A DNA stretch of 10,599 bases. It comes from an uncultured Blautia sp. (GTDB lineage: Bacteria > Bacillota_A > Clostridia > Lachnospirales > Lachnospiraceae). Shown here one piece after another: positions 7,326 through 10,599 of this stretch. Where the stretch lies: positions 1 to 10,599 of the forward strand of contig CAJLTE010000100.1 of NCBI GenBank assembly GCA_905209435.1, given 5' to 3'. Position 1 is the stretch's first letter. Each line of letters begins with the position of its first letter. The position numbers were made by a program, and so were the translations under genes. The notes beneath the pieces were generated by a model, which searched no databases, was not told the origin of the DNA, and saw nothing but the letters and a program-made list of their open reading frames with translations.

Positions 7326-7346
7326 AGTATATCTAAATGATATACT
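7326..7346 (-). promoter_or_regulatory. Perfect 8-bp inverted repeat just before the ldhA ribosome binding site
   Basis: AGTATATC (7326-7333) and GATATACT (7339-7346) flank a 5-base spacer. In the message this forms a hairpin ending 7 bases before AGGAG. It could be a message-stabilising or translational control hairpin, or a protein-binding site. The pairing is seen; the role is inferred. Confidence 0.5.
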
Positions 7347-7423
7347 CACCGTAAAAAATGTAATTTCCATTATGTTTCTGGTGCCAGCAGTTATTTAAGA
7401 CTAAACTGATCCCAAATAAAACA

Positions 7424-7441
7424 ATGTTAAAATAATAACAA
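7424..7441 (-). promoter_or_regulatory. Candidate Rex operator in the ldhA leader
   Basis: Read on the minus strand, TTGTTATTATTTTAACAT matches 12 of the 14 defined positions of the clostridial Rex consensus TTGTTAANNNNTTAACAA. It sits at about +11 to +28 relative to the predicted start of transcription, where bound repressor would block RNA polymerase. Rex releases DNA when NADH is high and is known to control lactate dehydrogenase genes in Firmicutes. The match is seen; binding is inferred. Confidence 0.6.
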
Positions 7442-7457
7442 TCTGCCAACGGTTCAT

Positions 7458-7486
7458 ATTATAACTGATTTGCTATAAAATGAAAA
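7458..7486 (-). promoter_or_regulatory. Sigma-A type promoter of ldhA
   Basis: On the minus strand the -35 box is TTTTCA (7486-7481), the spacer is 17 bases and the -10 box is TATAAT (7463-7458). Transcription would start near 7451, leaving a leader of about 147 bases. The arrangement has the same -35, spacer and -10 as the nfo promoter. Confidence 0.7.
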
Positions 7487-7654
7487 GAGTATTTTGGATA
7501 AAATTTCTCAAGTATTTACAAAAATACAATTTGTGCGAATCTGAACGCAAAGAAACAGAGAAAAAGGATACGATGATTCACTATGAGAAGTATGTACGAA
7601 AAAGTTGACGGATATACATTCATTTTTGAAGCAGCGCGATCCTGTCCGGAGGGC
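7487..7654. other. AT-rich intergenic stretch between ldhA promoter and the aroA terminator hairpins
   Basis: No supported gene. It contains a short stem GTATTT/AAATAC near 7510 and a 33-codon open frame (7583-7684, +) that lacks a properly spaced ribosome binding site. The gap separates two minus-strand transcription units and looks like upstream sequence of ldhA. Confidence 0.5.
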
Positions 7655-7702
7655 TTTTTATGTCATAGGAACATCACGGAGTAATTTCCTATGACATAAA
7701 AA
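7655..7702. repeat. Perfect 17-bp inverted repeat beyond the aroA terminator
   Basis: TTTTTATGTCATAGGAA (7655-7671) pairs fully with 7686-7702 around a 14-base loop. T-runs lie on the inner side of the stem rather than after it, so neither strand reads as a normal terminator. It directly abuts the aroA terminator stem and shares its A/T tract. Confidence 0.7.
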
Positions 7703-7747
7703 AATATGTTACTGTCAGCATTATAGCCTGCAAACAGTAACATATTT
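7698..7747 (-). terminator. Intrinsic terminator of the tyrA-aroA operon
   Basis: On the minus strand a perfect 14-bp stem (7747-7734 with 7715-7702, core ATGTTACTGT/ACAGTAACAT) is followed by an unbroken run of T residues (complement of A at 7698-7704). It begins 16 bases after the aroA stop. Confidence 0.85.
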
Positions 7748-7762
7748 ATTAATACCAATATA

Positions 7763-9037
7763 TTATTTACCGAGAGAATACAGATCTTCATAGAATTTCG
7801 GATAGGAAATCTTTACACAGTCGCCGTCTTTAATAGTAAGAGTACCATCACAGATTGTACCTGCAACAGCGAAGGACATAGCAATGCGGTGATCAAGATA
7901 AGAATTGATCTCTGCACCATGAAGAAGTTTGCCGCCGTGAATGATCATTCCATCATCAGTGGGCTGGATATCAGCGCCCATGTGTTTCAGTCCTTCGGTT
8001 ACTACTGCGATACGGTCGGATTCTTTTACTTTCAGTTCCTGCGCATCCTTGATAATAGTAGTTCCCTCAGCAAAAGCAGCCATAACTGCGATCATTGGAA
8101 TTTCATCGATCAGTGTCGGGATAATTTCTCCCTCAACTGTGGTTCCGTGGAGAGTGCTTGTACGGATCAGCAGATCAGCAGTAGGCTCGCCGTCTGTACT
8201 TACATTCAGCAGAGTAATATCAGCACCCATAGATTTGCATACACGAAGCATTCCATCTCTGGTAGGATTGATACCTACATTCTTAAGAAGAATTTCACTT
8301 CCAGGTGTGAGCAGCCCGGCTGCGATAAAGTAAGCAGCAGAAGAAATATCACCGGGAACCTTGATCTCGCGTCCGTTCAGTACAGGTTCCGGTTTAATAG
8401 AAGCTGTTGTTCCCTGGGAAGTCACGCTTGCACCGAAATAATTCAGCATAATTTCCGTATGATTTCTGGAAAGAACCGGTTCGGTAACACTGGTGATACC
8501 ATCTGCATACATACCTGCCAGAAGCACGCAGGATTTTACCTGTGCAGAAGCAACCGGTGACTGATAATGAGTGGCATGTAAAGGTTTTCCTGTAATGCGT
8601 AAAGGTGCGCAGCCATTGTCCCTGAGACTTACGATATCAGCACCCATGGAGAGAAGAGGAGTTATAATTCTCTTCATTGGACGGGACTGAATAGAAGCGT
8701 CGCCATTTAATTCACTGGTAAAAGACTGGCCCGCCAGAATTCCAGAGATCAGCCTTGTGGTAGTTCCGCTGTTTCCTACATCCAGAATTTCGGATGGAGT
8801 ACTAAGTCCGTGGAGCCCTTTTCCGTGAACAAGGATCTCTGAAGCATTTCTTTCGATATCGATTCCCATTTTCCGAAAACAGGAAATCGTAGAGAGACAG
8901 TCAGCCCCTTCCAGAAAATGTGTGATCTTTGTTGTCCCCTGTGCAAGAGAACCGAACATAACTGCACGGTGGGAGATGGATTTATCTCCAGGTACAGCAA
9001 GTTCCCCTCTGAGGTTTGTCTGTTTTTTTATTTCCAT
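7763..9037 (-). CDS. aroA: 3-phosphoshikimate 1-carboxyvinyltransferase (EPSP synthase)
   Basis: This enzyme joins phosphoenolpyruvate and shikimate-3-phosphate, the sixth step of the shikimate pathway, in the cytoplasm. The protein has 424 residues from the chosen ATG. Landmarks in order are GDKS (17-20, Lys19 binding substrate), GNSGTTTR (88-95), SRPMKRI (118-124), SAQVK (164-168), RNHTE (191-195), NPTR (257-260), LIDEIP (309-314, Asp311 being the catalytic acid/base), KESDR (338-342) and LDHRIAMS (381-388). RNHTE, GDKS, SAQVK and NPTR together are the four motifs used to define class II enzymes, the Bacillus/CP4-like group that tends to be less sensitive to glyphosate. It lies 83 bases downstream of tyrA with no terminator between, so the two form an operon. 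Confidence 0.96.
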   Translation of the reverse strand: MEIKKQTNLRGELAVPGDKSISHRAVMFGSLAQGTTKITHFLEGADCLSTISCFRKMGIDIERNASEILVHGKGLHGLSTPSEILDVGNSGTTTRLISGILAGQSFTSELNGDASIQSRPMKRIITPLLSMGADIVSLRDNGCAPLRITGKPLHATHYQSPVASAQVKSCVLLAGMYADGITSVTEPVLSRNHTEIMLNYFGASVTSQGTTASIKPEPVLNGREIKVPGDISSAAYFIAAGLLTPGSEILLKNVGINPTRDGMLRVCKSMGADITLLNVSTDGEPTADLLIRTSTLHGTTVEGEIIPTLIDEIPMIAVMAAFAEGTTIIKDAQELKVKESDRIAVVTEGLKHMGADIQPTDDGMIIHGGKLLHGAEINSYLDHRIAMSFAVAGTICDGTLTIKDGDCVKISYPKFYEDLYSLGK

Positions 9038-9044
9038 GTTTGAT

Positions 9045-9048
9045 TCCT
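9045..9048 (-). promoter_or_regulatory. Ribosome binding site fixing the aroA start
   Basis: AGGA on the minus strand (within CAGGAA) lies 7 bases before the ATG at 9037. It supports this start over an in-frame ATG at 9082, whose 15 extra residues precede the conserved N-terminal strand and are not family-like. Confidence 0.75.
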
Positions 9049-9120
9049 GCCTGTTCTTATAATATTTCTGTGTTTTTTGCAACTATTCAATAATCCGTTA
9101 GTGGCAAAAAACTTTCCTGT

Positions 9121-10212
9121 TTAGCGTTCGTAAACAATATAGTTTCTCTTTCTAAGGAGTGCGGCTCCTTTTTCCATAGAAGTTCCGTCGTAGAACTCAA
9201 TTTTAAGAACACCCTCTTCAAACTCGCGGTTATGAATGATACCGATATTCTTAATGCTGATCTTTTCCATCGCCAGAATAGTGGCAATAGTAGCGATGCC
9301 GCCAGCCTCATCAGCGATATCCAGATACAGGACATATGCCTTTTTCAGAAGGCCGTTATCTACAACGTCGATAGAATCACGGTAATCTCTGGAACTTGCA
9401 AACATCTGATACAGACTTTGGGAATCCTTGTTGTCCACAAAACATTTAATCTGCACCAGCAGACGGATATAGTCATCCAGTACATTGGAAATATTCTGAT
9501 TATTTTCTACGCAGATCTGTTCCCACATAATTGGAGAAGAGGAAGCAATACGTGTAATATCACGGAATCCTCCGGCTGCGATGGTTTTCATATATTCCTG
9601 GTCACTGTCCAGCATATTGACAAGATTTACCAGTGCGGAAGCAATGATATGGGGCAGATGGCTGACGCCGGCAGTGATGAAATCATGTTCTTCACTTGTG
9701 AGAACCATCGGGATCGCACCCAGAGAAGAAATCATCTCTGTGAAATCTGTCAGACGATCCAGGGCGACTTCACCGCCGGGAGTAATAATATAGTAAGCGT
9801 TCTCAATAAGACGGTCACTGGAAGCCTCGAATCCTGTTTTCTCAGAACCTGCCATTGGATGTCCACCGATAAATCGGGATTCCATTCCGAGGCGTTCCAC
9901 TTCTTTATGGATGATGCCTTTGACGCTGCCTACATCCGTGAGGATAGTGTCAGGACCAATATTGTCTTTAAAATATTCCAGATATTTTACATTAAATTCT
10001 ACAGGAGCGCACAGAAAAATATAATCGCATTTTTTAAAGCGCTCATCGTGTTCTTCACACACTGCATCGATCATATTGCTGCTTACTGCTGTGGCAAGTG
10101 TTTCCCTATCCTGGTCATAAGCAAGGATTCGGTAATCTTCGTGGTATTTCCGGATGGCCTTGGCAATTGATCCGCCAATCAGTCCGAGACCGATAAAACC
10201 GATAGTTTTCAT
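9121..10212 (-). CDS. tyrA: Prephenate dehydrogenase with C-terminal ACT domain
   Basis: TyrA oxidatively decarboxylates prephenate to 4-hydroxyphenylpyruvate with NAD+, the committed step to tyrosine. The 363-residue protein opens with a Rossmann motif, IGLGLIGGS (7-15), with Asp33 at the end of the second strand favouring NAD+. Next come TDVGSVKG (92-99), GGHPMAGSEKTGF (116-128, His118), the helical-domain SHLPH (184-188, His185) and GGFRDITRIASSSP (214-227). From about residue 293 an ACT domain begins (LYLDIADEAGGIATIATIL) and runs to the end. Such domains bind amino acids, so tyrosine feedback inhibition is likely but not proven. No chorismate mutase domain is fused. A purine-rich AAAGGA lies 12-13 bases upstream, slightly far. 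It is the first gene of the tyrA-aroA operon and has its own promoter. Confidence 0.95.
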   Translation of the reverse strand: MKTIGFIGLGLIGGSIAKAIRKYHEDYRILAYDQDRETLATAVSSNMIDAVCEEHDERFKKCDYIFLCAPVEFNVKYLEYFKDNIGPDTILTDVGSVKGIIHKEVERLGMESRFIGGHPMAGSEKTGFEASSDRLIENAYYIITPGGEVALDRLTDFTEMISSLGAIPMVLTSEEHDFITAGVSHLPHIIASALVNLVNMLDSDQEYMKTIAAGGFRDITRIASSSPIMWEQICVENNQNISNVLDDYIRLLVQIKCFVDNKDSQSLYQMFASSRDYRDSIDVVDNGLLKKAYVLYLDIADEAGGIATIATILAMEKISIKNIGIIHNREFEEGVLKIEFYDGTSMEKGAALLRKRNYIVYER

Positions 10213-10256
10213 AGTGGTTTTTGCATCCTTTCAGGTAACGTTATTGATGTAATTTA

Positions 10257-10281
10257 TAACTGTAAAAGTACGGAACAGTTA
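10257..10281 (-). promoter_or_regulatory. Inverted repeat in the tyrA leader
   Basis: TAACTGT (10257-10263) and ACAGTTA (10275-10281) are separated by 11 bases and lie between the predicted start of transcription and tyrA. They could be an operator or a weak leader hairpin. No T-box or terminator structure is visible; the leader is only about 80 bases. Confidence 0.35.
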
Positions 10282-10300
10282 CATGATTTCATAATTTACT

Positions 10301-10329
10301 ATTTTAAAGGATATAATTTGAAAAGTCAA
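10301..10329 (-). promoter_or_regulatory. Sigma-A type promoter of the tyrA-aroA operon
   Basis: On the minus strand the -35 box is TTGACT (10329-10324), the spacer is exactly 17 bases and the -10 box is TAAAAT (10306-10301). Transcription would begin near 10294, about 80 bases before the tyrA ATG. Confidence 0.7.
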
Positions 10330-10599
10330 TTGATACGGACACTTTTATACATAAATAATTTAAAGTGAAAAAGTGAATACTGTATTAATTAATAAAAACC
10401 TTTGAGCCTGAAACTGAGTATCTGAGTAATCAGCGGAAAATAATAAGAATTTTTATACATTCATTTTGGGATAGCATGTGCGTTTGAGATAAAATTCACA
10501 GCGAAAACCAGTAAAAAATACTGAAAATATATAAAATGCTCATTAATTTACAAGAAGTTCACAAAAAAAGATGTTAAAATTTCATAAAATACTTGAAAA
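10330..10599. other. AT-rich intergenic sequence at the right edge
   Basis: No open frame of note and no strong hairpin. A CACTTT/AAAGTG inverted repeat (10340-10345, 10362-10367) and a direct repeat of CTGAGT (10414-10419, 10422-10427) are the only small patterns seen. A weak extended -10 (TGTTAAAAT, 10572-10580) faces the window end, without a good -35. It probably is upstream sequence of a gene beyond the window. Confidence 0.5.

Noticed and set aside
7371..7440. T-box, riboswitch or attenuator in the long ldhA leader
   Set aside because: No terminator stem with T-run and no recognised riboswitch core; only the Rex-like site and the RBS-proximal dyad stand out.
7451..7479. Possible plus-strand promoter with extended -10 TGCTATAAA divergent from ldhA
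   Set aside because: The -35 region (GGTTCA) matches only two of six positions and no supported gene lies downstream.
7583..7684. 33-codon plus-strand open frame, possible small protein
   Set aside because: The nearest Shine-Dalgarno-like AAGGA is 14 bases away, the 3' half runs through a perfect palindrome, and no family resemblance is seen.

Overview
The window reads as a chromosomal housekeeping segment from a low-GC, Gram-positive anaerobe, most probably a gut Lachnospiraceae-type Clostridia (Blautia/Dorea-like). The grounds are AT-rich DNA, strong AGGAG-type ribosome binding sites, TATAAT promoters, a Rex-like operator, a clostridial-style CxxCxxC flavoprotein, and the low-complexity Asp/Ser/Thr tails on envelope proteins. 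The genus assignment is inference. Ten protein-coding genes are supported. I see no tRNA or rRNA genes, CRISPR array, transposase or phage genes.

Left block (1-2469, + strand): rimM, trmD and queA are packed without gaps (stop/start abutting, then an ATGA overlap). They end at a strong terminator. RimM matures 16S rRNA and the small subunit, TrmD makes m1G37, and QueA builds the queuosine base at position 34, so two of the three act on the tRNA anticodon loop. rplS, the usual neighbour of trmD, is not next to it.

Middle block (2470-6300): an isolated minus-strand, membrane-anchored CapA-type metallophosphatase-fold protein converges on queA. The gap between them holds an elaborate palindromic element that folds as a compact three-way junction and includes the capA stop codon. 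Divergent from capA, a clear promoter drives nfo (endonuclease IV), which is translationally coupled to a 4Fe-4S iron-sulfur flavoprotein. A small, very acidic lipoprotein follows and ends at a terminator shared with the convergent ldh gene.

Right block (6300-10599, minus strand): a D-lactate dehydrogenase has its own promoter and a good candidate operator for the redox repressor Rex just downstream of the predicted transcription start. Upstream of it lies a two-gene aromatic amino acid operon, tyrA (prephenate dehydrogenase with ACT domain) then aroA (EPSP synthase with all four class II motifs). This operon has a recognisable sigma-A promoter, and a terminator followed by a second perfect 17-bp palindrome.

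Most of the window is ordinary core metabolism. The signals most worth a second look are the three-way-junction element at 2516-2684, the putative Rex site at 7424-7441, and the stacked hairpins at 7655-7747. I did not find evidence for a wholly new multi-gene system.
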